The notes: generated by a model from the letters alone, not told the origin. Counted from the first letter of the stretch, positions 1 through 8,952 are shown. The stretch is DNA of 64,000 bases from Sporosarcina sp. HYO08 (GCF_001563475.1 NZ_LPUT01000001.1:1-64000); one strand, 5' to 3'. Program-made: numbers and translations.

Positions 1-479
1 GAAAGACACCTATATAGAGTGTTCTGTGATTGTTGAGTTTCCAAAAAATACCATTATGAGGCTTTGGTTTCGTGCGGCCAAAAATCGTTTAACTTCGCGT
101 TTGACTTATTTCACATTAAACGCTGTGTAAGACATTGTTCAGGCAATACAATACAATTGCATAAACCAGAATGAAAAAACGATTGTTACGAAATTCTGCG
201 GTTTCTACCGTGTATATTTCTACCGCTTATTGAAACGTCAAAATTGGTGTTGCGCAAGCAATCGTCAAGGAAGAAGACTTCCGCCCAAAGTTAGTAAAAA
301 TGTATTAAAGTGCATTTTTGGTAAAAGATAAGTGCGAATCAACGCAATTATCGTTAGGTCATTTTGATAGGTGTCGATCCCTATTCAGTCATTGGAAAGA
401 CCGATGTGAAGACGATGCGCCAATCTGCTTACGGTAATTATGGATTCGATTAAACTCTCATTGAAGGAGGCGTTCATGT
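1..479. other. unassigned stretch, possibly the tail of a decayed gene
   Basis: No long open frame is present. The end of the stretch (about 365-451) can be read as a short tail GVDPYSVIGKTDVKTMRQSA... ending in TAA, but stop codons lie just upstream in that frame, so at most this is a remnant of a lost gene. A good ribosome binding site (GAAGGAGG, about 462-469) for the next gene sits at its right end. I recognise nothing else here. Confidence 0.3.
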
Positions 480-815
480 ATGAGTGGGCTTTCACGGATC
501 GCGCTAGCGCTAGTTATTATTGGGGGACTTAACTGGGGTTTGATTGGATTTTTTCGGTTTGATTTAGTTGCGGCCTTATTTGGTGGTCAAGATGCATTTT
601 TGTCTAGGGTGGTCTACGGTCTTGTTGGGATCAGTGCCTTGCTATGTCTTCGTCTGTTGTTTAAACCTAGTGAAGAGATTGACACGGTTAACGACCGGCA
701 TTCACGTTACTCCAATCCTAATTTAGGCACAGAATTCGGCGAGGAGCCGGACTTCAGGAAAGAGCGGGACGCTAAATCGAAAAAAGCGAACCGTGATAAG
801 AAAAATGTAAAATGA
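480..815 (+). CDS. DUF378 family small membrane protein (YuzA-like)
   Basis: The 111-residue product has two predicted membrane helices, roughly residues 5-27 and 43-62. They contain the GGLNWGLIGFF and VYGLVGISAL signatures typical of the DUF378 family. The C-terminal 45 residues are hydrophilic and very lysine/arginine/aspartate rich, longer than in the usual 60-80 residue members. The role of the family is unknown; it acts in the cytoplasmic membrane. The ATG at 480 has a GGAGG 11 bases upstream. It appears monocistronic and is followed by a terminator. Confidence 0.8.
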   Translation: MSGLSRIALALVIIGGLNWGLIGFFRFDLVAALFGGQDAFLSRVVYGLVGISALLCLRLLFKPSEEIDTVNDRHSRYSNPNLGTEFGEEPDFRKERDAKSKKANRDKKNVK

Positions 816-824
816 TTACAACAA

Positions 825-862
825 GAGAACAGCCGCCTCATTCAAGTGGCTGTTCTTTTGTT
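825..862 (+). terminator. rho-independent terminator after the DUF378 gene
   Basis: GAGAACAGCC pairs with GGCTGTTC across a short loop and is followed by TTTTGTT. It lies directly downstream of the DUF378 stop and close to the end of the minus-strand AhpD-like fragment, so it may serve both. Confidence 0.75.
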
Positions 863-1106
863 ATTGAACAGTTCCCGTAAAGTCTTCGAGTGCATCTTGC
901 CAAATGGTTATGCCTTGGCCCATAGTAGAATCGCCGCCTAAAGCCGCAGTCACTCCAGTTGCCTCCATCATTTCTTCCTCAGTAGCACCCGCATCCAGGT
1001 ATCCTTTTGTATGATAGACAATCCAATATTCGTGATGGACATGTACGCCAATAGCGAGTGCGATGAGTTGTTTGTTTTTTGATCCAATTTGCTGTCTTCG
1101 AAACAC
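861..1106 (-). pseudogene. carboxymuconolactone decarboxylase/AhpD-like fragment
   Basis: The open part encodes 81 residues with the family core (KQLIALAIGV, then GYLDAGATEEEMMEATGVTA). Intact AhpD-like proteins carry a redox pair in the pattern CEYC at the helix start; here that position reads HEYW, so both cysteines are lost. Upstream of the run of A and C bases near 1077-1088 (minus-strand CAAAAAACAAACAA), the frame one base over gives FKNNAFTEPCFEDSKLDQKT, which looks like the missing N-terminus. This points to a frameshift. The GTG at 1106 that opens the frame has no convincing ribosome site. Most likely this is a decayed gene; a sequencing error at the A-run could explain the shift but not the lost cysteines. 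Confidence 0.6.
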
Positions 1107-1266
1107 GGTTCAGTGAATGCATTGTTTTTAAAAGAGCTGCTTCAAAAAAATGGATGCCTCACACAATTCCGCCGATTCTATTTCTATTCTACTAAAGCCT
1201 ACTTGACTTATAGGTATTATTGAATTAAGGTGTATTTAACTGATAAAACAAAAGGAGAATGAGAAA

Positions 1267-2658
1267 GTGGATACATTGTTGTTGCTGTTAAATATCGCAG
1301 GTTTACTGCTGCTTGTCGGAATCCTTTATGGCATGCACCGGAAAAAAGTTTCGTTTTCAAAGCGGGTTTTTACGGGGTTAGGGTTTGGGATTGCGTATGG
1401 ACTTCTCTTAAACGTTGCGTACGGGACGGACTCGGCGGTATTGGCAGCGTCGATGCCTTGGTTTAATTTAATCGGGGTCGGGTATGTGAAGTTACTCCAA
1501 ATGATCGTTATGCCGCTTGTGTTCATTTCGATCTTGGCGGCGTTTACGAAAGTGACGATTGGGAAGAACTTCGGGAAAATGGCTGGACTGATTTTAGGAC
1601 TTCTTGTTGGAACGACGGCGATTGCTGCGGTCGTTGGGATTTCAGCGACGCTTCTTTTCGGTTTGGATGCGTCAGAAATTGTGCAAGGAGAAGCGGAATT
1701 GGCACGCGGAGCTTCCATTGAAGAGCGTTCTGCTGAGGTTGCGGAGAAGGCGTTGCCGGATCAGTTGATCGATCTATTGCCTGCGAATCCGTTTTTGGAC
1801 TTTACAGGCGCACGTTCAACATCAACAATTGCAGTCGTGATCTTTGCGGCATTCCTCGGATTTGCGTATCTTACGCTCGTGAGAAAAGATCAGGAAAATG
1901 CGGCTGCTGTGAAAAAAGGAATTGACGCGATTTATTCGCTCATTATGGGTGTTGTTCGGATCGTTCTTCGTTTGACGCCTTATGGGATTTTGGCGATTAT
2001 CGCACGCACGGTCGCGACGTCAGATTTCGGAGCGATTTATAGTCTTGGGAAGTTTGTCGTTGCTTCGTATATTGCATTGGCCGTCATGTTTGTCATTCAT
2101 TTGATCATTATTACGATATCTGGCTTAAATCCGGTTACATATGTGAAAAAAGCTGGGGAAGCATTGTTGTTTGCGTTCTCGTCACGGTCAAGTGCAGGAA
2201 CGCTGCCATTGAATATTGATGCCCAGACGAATCGACTCGGTGTACCGGAAGGGATTGCAAACTTTGCGGGATCATTTGGTTTATCGATCGGGCAAAACGG
2301 CTGTGCTGGTATTTACCCAGCGATGCTCGCGGTGATGATTGCACCGACTGTTGGTCAGAATCCGCTGGAGCCGACATTTTTGATTACCTTGATTGCCATC
2401 GTGGCGATCAGCTCGTTCGGCGTTGCGGGTGTCGGCGGAGGTGCGACATTCGCGGCGATCCTTGTCTTGTCGGCACTTGATTTACCGGTTGTGTTAGCTG
2501 GTTTACTCATCTCCGTAGAGCCGCTCATTGACATGGGACGTACGGCTGTAAACGTCAGCGGTGCCATGACGGCGGGTGTGACAACGGCGCGGGTGACTGG
2601 AGAATTGGATACGGAAATGTATAATGAACGATTAGAAAAACAGACAGTTGAAGCATAA
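1267..2658 (+). CDS. tcyP: L-cystine/dicarboxylate:cation symporter, TcyP type
   Basis: The 463-residue protein belongs to the dicarboxylate/amino acid:cation symporter family. It has about eight membrane segments, the serine-rich reentrant loop FAFSSRSSAGTLPLNID (about residues 303-319), and a C-terminal region with VEPLIDMGRTAVNVSGAM carrying the conserved Asp and Asn of the substrate site. The family imports amino acids with Na+ or H+. The N-terminal pattern with a long first helix and MHRKK loop matches the Bacillus cystine importer TcyP better than GltT/GltP. The GTG start has AAAGGAG about ten bases upstream. It appears monocistronic, with a strong terminator behind it. Confidence 0.8.
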   Translation: MDTLLLLLNIAGLLLLVGILYGMHRKKVSFSKRVFTGLGFGIAYGLLLNVAYGTDSAVLAASMPWFNLIGVGYVKLLQMIVMPLVFISILAAFTKVTIGKNFGKMAGLILGLLVGTTAIAAVVGISATLLFGLDASEIVQGEAELARGASIEERSAEVAEKALPDQLIDLLPANPFLDFTGARSTSTIAVVIFAAFLGFAYLTLVRKDQENAAAVKKGIDAIYSLIMGVVRIVLRLTPYGILAIIARTVATSDFGAIYSLGKFVVASYIALAVMFVIHLIIITISGLNPVTYVKKAGEALLFAFSSRSSAGTLPLNIDAQTNRLGVPEGIANFAGSFGLSIGQNGCAGIYPAMLAVMIAPTVGQNPLEPTFLITLIAIVAISSFGVAGVGGGATFAAILVLSALDLPVVLAGLLISVEPLIDMGRTAVNVSGAMTAGVTTARVTGELDTEMYNERLEKQTVEA

Positions 2659-2672
2659 TAGGGTGGTCGAAC

Positions 2673-2713
2673 AAAACACCGTCGGGAGTGTGGAAGCTCT
2701 TGACGGTGTTTTT
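2673..2713 (+). terminator. terminator after the cystine symporter
   Basis: AACACCGTC (2675-2683) pairs with GACGGTGTT (2702-2710) and is followed by TTT, giving a stable nine-pair stem right behind the tcyP stop. Confidence 0.8.
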
Positions 2714-2841
2714 GATGAATATTTTATTCGGAAAAAGTGCCTATGCGAGAAAATATCCGAACAAGTTTGAAAGAGATTTGGCAAACGATATCGCAATATC
2801 TAGGCACATGGCATGTTTGTGTTTGTTTTAGGGGATTTTTG

Positions 2842-2894
2842 GGCAAATAAAAGCACCTCCAATTAGATAGAACATGTCTAACAATTGGGGTGCT
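2842..2894 (-). terminator. terminator of the YgiT-type zinc-finger gene
   Basis: On the minus strand AGCACCCCAATTGTT pairs with AATTGGAGGTGCT and is followed by TTTATTTG. It lies downstream of the minus-strand gene ending at 2932. Confidence 0.75.
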
Positions 2895-2931
2895 ATTTAT
2901 TTGTGGGTGGCGCACTGAAGTTACTTTCACT

Positions 2932-3213
2932 TTACTCGTATTTGTATACAACTTCTCCGAGTGTATCATAATTTAATTTCGCTTCTTTAATGGCTTTTAC
3001 TAATGAACCGGTAGCATACGTTATTTCTTTACAATCTAGACATTGAAAAATGGGCACTCCTTCTATCTCCAACGTCACATTACCATATGCTTTTTTGTAA
3101 ACTGTTTGGGAAGGAACCATAAACCCGTGGGAACAAGATGAGCATTCTCTTACAGAATCATACTTTTTTAACAATGATTCAATATTTGAGTTTGTCACTA
3201 GTGTTACTCCCAT
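2932..3213 (-). CDS. YgiT-type zinc-finger protein
   Basis: The 93-residue protein has two CxxC knuckles, CSSC at about residues 24-27 and CLDC at about 58-61, spaced as in YgiT/MqsA-type zinc-finger domains, with the typical VYKKAYGNVTLEIEGVPIF strand between them. MqsA antitoxins carry such a domain followed by a helix-turn-helix; no helix-turn-helix remains here, so DNA binding cannot be assumed. It lies 145 bases downstream of an unknown 200-residue gene on the same strand, and the two could be cotranscribed. It might be a solitary YokU-like protein or part of a toxin-antitoxin-like pair. Confidence 0.7.
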   Translation of the reverse strand: MGVTLVTNSNIESLLKKYDSVRECSSCSHGFMVPSQTVYKKAYGNVTLEIEGVPIFQCLDCKEITYATGSLVKAIKEAKLNYDTLGEVVYKYE

Positions 3214-3357
3214 TCTAAGCCCTCCTCCGTAAATAATAAGAAATTTTATCCTTATGATCTATATTACCGTTTATGTATATTTTAAACAACATCAAGTCTT
3301 ATAGCAAGGAGGGATTCTTTTTACTATCAACGTACACAAATAGAGGCCGTAATATAC

Positions 3358-3960
3358 CTAGTTTTTCACTTTTCTTTCCAATATTGTAACGGTTAGAATA
3401 GTTTCTTTAGTATCAGAATTCCGATTGAATTCCGACTGGAAACTGATTGCCATCGAACCTTCGTATCCATTATGTTCGCCAGTGACTGTATAACTCATTT
3501 TTTTGGAACTTTGACCATCGTTAAAAAATTTAACAACTGCTTTTTCAACTTTTTGGATGTTGCAAAGCAGAGATGTTACTTCTTCAAGCAAGTTTACCTC
3601 ATCCGATGACCAACCGCGGTCAATTAAAACTTGAGGATTATTCTGACAGTAATCAACTAAAATATGTCCAGAAAGAGAGATGACGTCGTGATCGATACAA
3701 TAATCCACGTCGTTCTGTGTAATAGCAGCAATTTTCTCTAGGATACTTTGCTTTTGATCATCCTCTAAACTATATCTAATATTTAAGCCGCCCGTTGAGG
3801 TATTTATGATTGCGTAATCGGAGGGACGGCGCTCTCCTGCAGTAATTAATTCATCTATATTATGATCATTCAAGGTGATTGAACAATCTATATTGATGCA
3901 GAATTTAATGTTATTTTCTCTTGTATAAAAGGAAGCTATTCTACTTTCTGGTTGTAGCAT
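3358..3960 (-). CDS. hypothetical 200-residue protein
   Basis: I do not recognise this family. The product is soluble and mildly acidic, with no signal peptide or membrane segment. The N-terminal third is beta-rich (IKFCINIDCSITLND), a central helical part follows, and the C-terminus is again beta-like with a lysine tail. The ATG at 3960 is preceded by a plausible AGGAG. Codon use is AT-rich compared with the housekeeping genes to the right. It is upstream of the YgiT-type gene on the same strand and divergent from the primase-helicase gene, which suggests an accessory location. Confidence 0.55.
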   Translation of the reverse strand: MLQPESRIASFYTRENNIKFCINIDCSITLNDHNIDELITAGERRPSDYAIINTSTGGLNIRYSLEDDQKQSILEKIAAITQNDVDYCIDHDVISLSGHILVDYCQNNPQVLIDRGWSSDEVNLLEEVTSLLCNIQKVEKAVVKFFNDGQSSKKMSYTVTGEHNGYEGSMAISFQSEFNRNSDTKETILTVTILERKVKN

Positions 3961-4145
3961 ATTTTCACTCCTAGGCTATTACTACCTTTTACATTTTGAT
4001 TATTATTTAAATTAAGAAATGAAGGGGCTGAGTATCTCATTGCCTACTTTAAACTATATAAAATGAAAGTTCAACGTCATCGCGGCCCCTTGTGTACTAG
4101 GTGATTCGGATAAATGCACTTCTTACAGGCACTCATGAATTTTTC

Positions 4146-4176
4146 TTGAAAAATATCCAAAGACTATGGCTATAAT
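4146..4176 (+). promoter_or_regulatory. possible sigma-A promoter of the primase-helicase gene
   Basis: TTGAAA (4146-4151) and TATAAT (4171-4176) are separated by 19 bases, slightly long. They stand about 60 bases before the TTG start at 4234. Confidence 0.45.
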
Positions 4177-4233
4177 AATAGTGTAAACTATTGCAATTAT
4201 TAGTTAATAGTCTGCGGAAAGGGGAAGAGTGCG

Positions 4234-6465
4234 TTGGAGCTTGAGCTATTAAGAAAAGAAAATGAGAACTTAAAAGGTTTGTTGGCGGAAATGATGCCTC
4301 GTGATCATACATGTGCTTCTGGCAATATAGTAACCAACCGATCCTCTTCTCAAGACAAAATTCAGTTTTACAAAGAACTATTTAAAGGTCGAACGGATAG
4401 ATATGCAATTCGGTGGGAGGCGGAGAATGGGCGGCATGGTTATGCACCCGCGCGCGATCATGTCAATCACTTGCTGCCGCTTGAAGATCAGGCTTTATTT
4501 GATCATTTAAGCGGTAGGAAAACGATTGGAATCTATCCCTTAATAAACGGGAATCTTTGCTCATTTTTAGCAGTCGATTTTGATAAAGGCAAATGGCAGA
4601 AAGATGTACTGGCTTTCGCGGCGACATGCGAACGTTTGAAAGTTCCATGTTCCATAGAGCGTTCGCGTTCCGGCGACGGTGCGCATGTTTGGATTTTCTT
4701 TACGAAAGCGATTGTAGCTGCAACAGCTAGAAAGTTAGGCGCGGCTCTATTAAAAAAGACGAAAGAACAACACGACCTATTTGGACTACCTTCGTTTGAC
4801 CGCCTATTCCCAAATCAAGATGCGATCTTGCATGAGGGATTTGGCAATCTCATTGCGCTGCCGCTGCAAAAGATCCCAAGGCAAAATGGAAATAGCGTAT
4901 TTGTGGATAAACAATTTCGGCCGTATCCAGATCAATGGATGTTTCTTTCAACGGTTTTGAAAATGACGGAACAAGATATTGAGGCAGCTATTTTGAGGGG
5001 CAATGATCCATTCATCTATGAAGGAACCGATCTACAAGCATTGCCCAAAACAATTAACGTGCAATTGAAAAATGGGATTCATATTCCAAAAGAAGGAATG
5101 CCCTCTTCGTTGCTTTCTGAAATAATGGACCTAGTGTCTTTTAATAATCCCGGATTTTACAAGGCCCAAGCGAAAAGATTTTCTACACAAGGAATCCCAA
5201 GAAAGATTCATTGTGCTGAGGATCACGAGCGTGTACTCGTTTTGCCGCGTGGTTGTTTAGAAGAGTTCACGTCATTTCTTGAACAGAAATCCATCGAAAT
5301 AGCGCTAGAAAACAATCAATGGGAAGGAGAAAAGATAGCTGCTGATTTTCACGGTACACTGTCCATGCAGCAAGCGGAAGCTGTAAAAGTGTTGAAGGAA
5401 ACGGAGCATGGCACACTTTCGGCAACGACAGGTTTTGGAAAGACGGTCGTTGCATCGGCAATCATTGCGGAGCGAAAGATCAATACGCTCATTATCGTAC
5501 ACCGCACACAATTAATGAAGCAATGGGTGGAACAGCTATCAACGTTTTTAGGTGTTTCACCAGAGGAAATCGGGCAAATTGGCGGAGGGAAACAGAAGAT
5601 TACTGGAAAAATCGATGTCGCAACGATCCAGAGTTTAAATTATGGGGGACGGTTGAAATCATTTATTGCCCAATATGGACAAGTCATTGTCGACGAATGC
5701 CATATTATCTCTGCGGTTACGTTTGAAAAAGTGCTGAGACAAATTCGACCTCGATATGTGTTAGGATTGACAGCTACCCCTAAACGAAAAGATGGCATGG
5801 ATCCGATTATACGCATGCAATGCGGGCCGATTCGCTATACAGTGGATGCGAAATCTCAGGCACAAGTTCGTCCATTTCGCCACAGGCTCGTTGAAAGAAA
5901 AACGAATTTTCGTACGAATAAAACGAGTTTTCATGACATTTATGCGGATCTTGCTGTTAATTCGAAAAGAAATGAGCAAATATTCAATGATGTGTTAGGT
6001 TGTTTGGAAGAAGGACGTTCACCGATTATATTGACGGAGCGTTTGGAGCATTTGGAAATTTTGAAAGAACAATTTCGAGGCTTTGTTAAAAATATCGTTG
6101 TATTGGCAGGGAATATGGGGAAAAAGGATCGGAAAAGAGAACTCGAACGGTTAGTGTCGATCGGCGAGGATGAAGAGCGGCTTGTTATTGCAACCGGTAA
6201 ATATATCGGAGAAGGTTTTGACGATGCGAGACTCGACACATTGTTTTTGACAATGCCTATTTCATGGAAAGGAACTTTACAACAATACGTCGGGCGCCTT
6301 CATCGGTATTACGACAGTAAGCAAGAAGTACGGGTTTATGATTATGTGGATCATCAAGTTCCGATGCTACAGACAATGTATGAGAAACGAATTGTCGGCT
6401 ATAAAAGTATGGGCTATCAACTAGAAGATGGTGCGCAGACGAGTGAGCAGATGAGGTTGTTTTGA
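4234..6465 (+). CDS. archaeo-eukaryotic primase domain fused to a DEAD/DEAH-type helicase (TOTE-type)
   Basis: The 743-residue protein starts with a short coiled coil (residues 1-20). A primase-like domain follows, with the acidic metal motif AVDFDKGKW (about 113-121) and the GAHVWIFF histidine motif (about 149-156). The second half is an SF2 helicase: Walker A TTGFGKT (about 398-404), the box VDECH (486-490), LTATP (about 512-516) and QYVGRLHR (about 684-691). Primase-helicase fusions with this order have been named in predicted TOTE conflict systems, thought to act in defence or selfish-element conflict; that role is inferred from families only. The TTG start has GGAAAGGGG ahead of it. It is alone, with its own promoter and terminator. 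Confidence 0.75.
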   Translation: MELELLRKENENLKGLLAEMMPRDHTCASGNIVTNRSSSQDKIQFYKELFKGRTDRYAIRWEAENGRHGYAPARDHVNHLLPLEDQALFDHLSGRKTIGIYPLINGNLCSFLAVDFDKGKWQKDVLAFAATCERLKVPCSIERSRSGDGAHVWIFFTKAIVAATARKLGAALLKKTKEQHDLFGLPSFDRLFPNQDAILHEGFGNLIALPLQKIPRQNGNSVFVDKQFRPYPDQWMFLSTVLKMTEQDIEAAILRGNDPFIYEGTDLQALPKTINVQLKNGIHIPKEGMPSSLLSEIMDLVSFNNPGFYKAQAKRFSTQGIPRKIHCAEDHERVLVLPRGCLEEFTSFLEQKSIEIALENNQWEGEKIAADFHGTLSMQQAEAVKVLKETEHGTLSATTGFGKTVVASAIIAERKINTLIIVHRTQLMKQWVEQLSTFLGVSPEEIGQIGGGKQKITGKIDVATIQSLNYGGRLKSFIAQYGQVIVDECHIISAVTFEKVLRQIRPRYVLGLTATPKRKDGMDPIIRMQCGPIRYTVDAKSQAQVRPFRHRLVERKTNFRTNKTSFHDIYADLAVNSKRNEQIFNDVLGCLEEGRSPIILTERLEHLEILKEQFRGFVKNIVVLAGNMGKKDRKRELERLVSIGEDEERLVIATGKYIGEGFDDARLDTLFLTMPISWKGTLQQYVGRLHRYYDSKQEVRVYDYVDHQVPMLQTMYEKRIVGYKSMGYQLEDGAQTSEQMRLF

Positions 6466-6520
6466 AAAAGGTGCCTGATCCCGCGAATTGAAATTTGTGG
6501 GATCAGGCACCTTTTACTTT
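6466..6520 (+). terminator. strong terminator after the primase-helicase gene
   Basis: AAAAGGTGCCTGATCCC pairs with GGGATCAGGCACCTTTT across the loop GCGAATTGAAATTTGT. The loop resembles that of the terminator near 12730, and the arm GGTGCCTG resembles the dispersed repeat found elsewhere in the window. Confidence 0.85.
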
Positions 6521-6553
6521 TTCAGTTATTCTGGGAGTTCATTTTTGAAAAAC

Positions 6554-6582
6554 TTGTACATGCATTCGCCTGTGCGTATAAT
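6554..6582 (+). promoter_or_regulatory. sigma-A promoter of the ABC transporter operon
   Basis: TTGTAC (6554-6559) and a perfect TATAAT (6577-6582) are separated by 17 bases, about 130 bases before the substrate-binding protein gene. Confidence 0.65.
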
Positions 6583-6708
6583 TTGGAATATTGGAGTATT
6601 ATGAGTTTTCATAAAGGAGTGGTTTTATTCGCAGTGAAGTGGTACATGGACCGAATATAGCGTTGAAGATGTTACGAAAAAAGTAATGAATAAGGGAAGG
6701 TAAAAACG

Positions 6709-7785
6709 ATGAAAAACAAAAAAATAGTAAAAATAATGACCTTATTGTTAAGTTTAGCTGTCATTTTTGTGTTTTCGGGTTGTGCCAATAAGAAAACTGC
6801 TGATGGCGACAAACCGAAGTTGGTTGTAGTGAACTGGAAAGATCACGGATCGGATAGTAAGGAAGCGATTGAACAATTTGAGGCGATTTGTAATTGTGAA
6901 GTCGTACATCAGTATATGGCTTCCGAGGAGGAATTGCTGACCCAATTGCGTACAGTTGGGCCGGAGCTGGATGTTGTACTGCCCAACTCCTCCATTTTAG
7001 TGACTGCGATGGAAGAAGGTTTACTAGAGGAAATTGATACGACGACGCTTGAAAATTATCAATATCTAAATGAAGAGCTTACAACATTACCGGAAATGTC
7101 TCTGGATGGGAAAGTCTATGCAATTCCATGGGTTTGGGGATCGACTTCTATTGCCTATAACACTGAGCTCATTGACGAAGAGATCGATTCAATCCAAGTG
7201 CTTTTTGATGAGAAATATAAAGGGAAATTGGCCATACGGGATGATTTTAATGATGCAGTGATGATTGCTGCGATTGCGCTTGGTGAAAAAGATCCGAATC
7301 ATCCGTCTGACTTGGATGCGATCAAACAAACCTTATTAGATCAAAAACAATTAAATAAAACGTACTGGAAGACGGGTGAAGAATTTGCCCAATTATTTTC
7401 AAGTGAACAAATAAGCGTTGCCCTCGCTTGGAGTGGTCAATCTTCTGATATGACAAAAGAGGGGCAGCCGCTCAAGTATATCGTTCCAAAAGAAGGTGCG
7501 ATCGGCTGGGTAGATACGTGGGCGATTGTAAAAGACAGTAAAAACAAGGAAATCGCTAAACAATTTATCGACTTTATGATTAGTACGGAGTGGCAGACAA
7601 CTTTGGCGAAAGATTATGGGTTAGGGCCTGCGAATAGAGAGACGTTAGACCAGCTCGATCCGCAATTTTTGACTGACAATAATATGGATAAAGAAACATT
7701 GGAGAAACTTCATTTTATTTCTTTCCATACAGACGAAGAAAAAAGGGCTTGGAATGATCTTTGGCAAGAGGTAAAAGCAAGATAA
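6709..7785 (+). CDS. ABC transporter substrate-binding lipoprotein (PotD/polyamine-like family)
   Basis: The 358-residue protein has a lipoprotein signal peptide ending in VFSGC (Cys about residue 25). It then has the extracellular solute-binding protein fold seen in PotD-type receptors (VVNWKDHGSD, YAIPWVWGSTSIAYNTELI, WVDTWAIVKDSKN). It captures substrate outside the membrane for the permeases encoded at 8953-10541. The PotD family also includes receptors for opines, thiamine-like molecules and other compounds, so spermidine or putrescine is not established. The gene order with a glycohydrolase-family protein and a PfkB kinase argues for a ribosylated or sugar-like substrate instead. Confidence 0.8.
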   Translation: MKNKKIVKIMTLLLSLAVIFVFSGCANKKTADGDKPKLVVVNWKDHGSDSKEAIEQFEAICNCEVVHQYMASEEELLTQLRTVGPELDVVLPNSSILVTAMEEGLLEEIDTTTLENYQYLNEELTTLPEMSLDGKVYAIPWVWGSTSIAYNTELIDEEIDSIQVLFDEKYKGKLAIRDDFNDAVMIAAIALGEKDPNHPSDLDAIKQTLLDQKQLNKTYWKTGEEFAQLFSSEQISVALAWSGQSSDMTKEGQPLKYIVPKEGAIGWVDTWAIVKDSKNKEIAKQFIDFMISTEWQTTLAKDYGLGPANRETLDQLDPQFLTDNNMDKETLEKLHFISFHTDEEKRAWNDLWQEVKAR

Positions 7786-7799
7786 GATCCATTCAATCA

Positions 7800-7845
7800 G
7801 GGCTGTCCTAGAAGTGCCTGGCTCTTCATTTTAGGACAACCCTGA
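7800..7845 (+). repeat. dispersed GTGCCTGGC palindrome, intra-operon
   Basis: GGGCTGTCCTAGAAGTGC and CTTCATTTTAGGACAACCC form an interrupted hairpin about 15 bases after the substrate-binding protein gene. The same sequence family recurs at 42462, 44681 and 56715. It could act as an attenuator that leaves more transcript for the binding protein than for the genes downstream. Confidence 0.7.
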
Positions 7846-7876
7846 TTATTTATTAGAGATCAAGGAGGAATCAATA

Positions 7877-8869
7877 ATGGTGAAAAATAAAGTCATTGGC
7901 AGTCTCGTAGGCGTTGCATTAGGAGACGCCATGGGGATGCCGTCTCAGCTATGGCCGCGTGAAAGAGTGAAAGCGCATTTCGGAAAAATAGACGGTTTTT
8001 TACCTGGACCGGACGAACATCATATTGTAAAAGGATTTAAAGCGGGGACATTTACAGATGATACTGGGCAGGCGCTTAAAATATGTGAATCATTGATTCA
8101 AAATGACGGGGTTGTTAAACCGGAAGCCATTGCGTATGCCATACTGGACTGGGTGGAAGAGCAACATTTATTTGATAAAAATAGTATTCTCGGGCCAAGT
8201 TCAAAGGTAGCGCTTATGAAAATAAAAAATGGAACACCTGTAACTGAAGCAGGTGGGGCGGGAGATACAAATGGTGCGGCAATGCGAATTGCTCCAATTG
8301 GGATGATTAGTAAATCAGATGATATCAAACGATTAGTCGATCACGTCGAGCAAGCAAGTTTAGCAACGCATAATACAAATATCGCAATCGCAGGTGCTGC
8401 GATGTTAGCGGGGGCTCTTTCAGCGGCGATCGATGGAGATGATTGGGACGGTATATTAGAAAAAGCCTATCTTGCCTATGATGAAGGTTTTACAAGGGGC
8501 AATATCATTTATGGCCCGTCCTCGAAAGAAAGACTGAAACTAGCCTTGAAATGGATTGAGGAAGAAAAAGATGAGGAAAAGTTGATGGATCAATTGTATT
8601 ATGTCTTAGGCTCGGGTGTTCACACAACGGAATCCGTACCCGTCGCAATTGCTCTCGCGTATTATGCAAAAGGGGATGCTGTGAAAGCTTCTATTCTTGC
8701 TGCGAATTTGGGTGGAGATTGCGATACGGTTGGAGCGATGACCGGCGGATTGTGCGGGGCTTATTCTGGCATTGAAGGAATCCCTAGTGAATATGTGCAA
8801 ATACTAGAAGAAGTCAATGGAGTTAACCTAACAACGATTGCAACGAAGCTTTTTGCTTATCGTCAATAA
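7877..8869 (+). CDS. ADP-ribosylglycohydrolase family protein (DraG-like)
   Basis: The 330-residue protein shows the family's metal-binding motifs: TDDT at 60-63 and a C-terminal GGDCDT at 279-284 (most members read GGDTDT). It also has GDAMGMP near the N-terminus and the NGAAMRIAPIG loop. Members remove ADP-ribose from proteins or small molecules, and some act on other N-ribosides, using two Mg2+ ions in the cytoplasm. It sits inside a transport operon together with a PfkB kinase, a pairing also known from E. coli yegU-yegV. A small-molecule riboside is therefore a likelier substrate than a modified protein. The ATG has AAGGAGG upstream. Confidence 0.8.
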   Translation: MVKNKVIGSLVGVALGDAMGMPSQLWPRERVKAHFGKIDGFLPGPDEHHIVKGFKAGTFTDDTGQALKICESLIQNDGVVKPEAIAYAILDWVEEQHLFDKNSILGPSSKVALMKIKNGTPVTEAGGAGDTNGAAMRIAPIGMISKSDDIKRLVDHVEQASLATHNTNIAIAGAAMLAGALSAAIDGDDWDGILEKAYLAYDEGFTRGNIIYGPSSKERLKLALKWIEEEKDEEKLMDQLYYVLGSGVHTTESVPVAIALAYYAKGDAVKASILAANLGGDCDTVGAMTGGLCGAYSGIEGIPSEYVQILEEVNGVNLTTIATKLFAYRQ

Positions 8870-8874
8870 AAAAT

Positions 8875-8915
8875 GTTAATGAAACTACATCGAATGCTCA
8901 TGTGGTTTCATTAAC
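8875..8915 (+). other. intra-operon hairpin
   Basis: GTTAATGAAAC pairs with GTTTCATTAAC around a loop that can pair further (ACAT/ATGT). No T-run follows, so it is more likely an mRNA processing or stability structure than a terminator. Confidence 0.5.
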
Positions 8916-8952
8916 TTGTCTTGGACTGATTAATTATACGGGGAGGGACATC

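Noticed and set aside
2724-2969. 81-codon minus-strand frame beside the cystine symporter
   Set aside because: It includes the terminator of the zinc-finger gene and overlaps that gene's end; no family signs.
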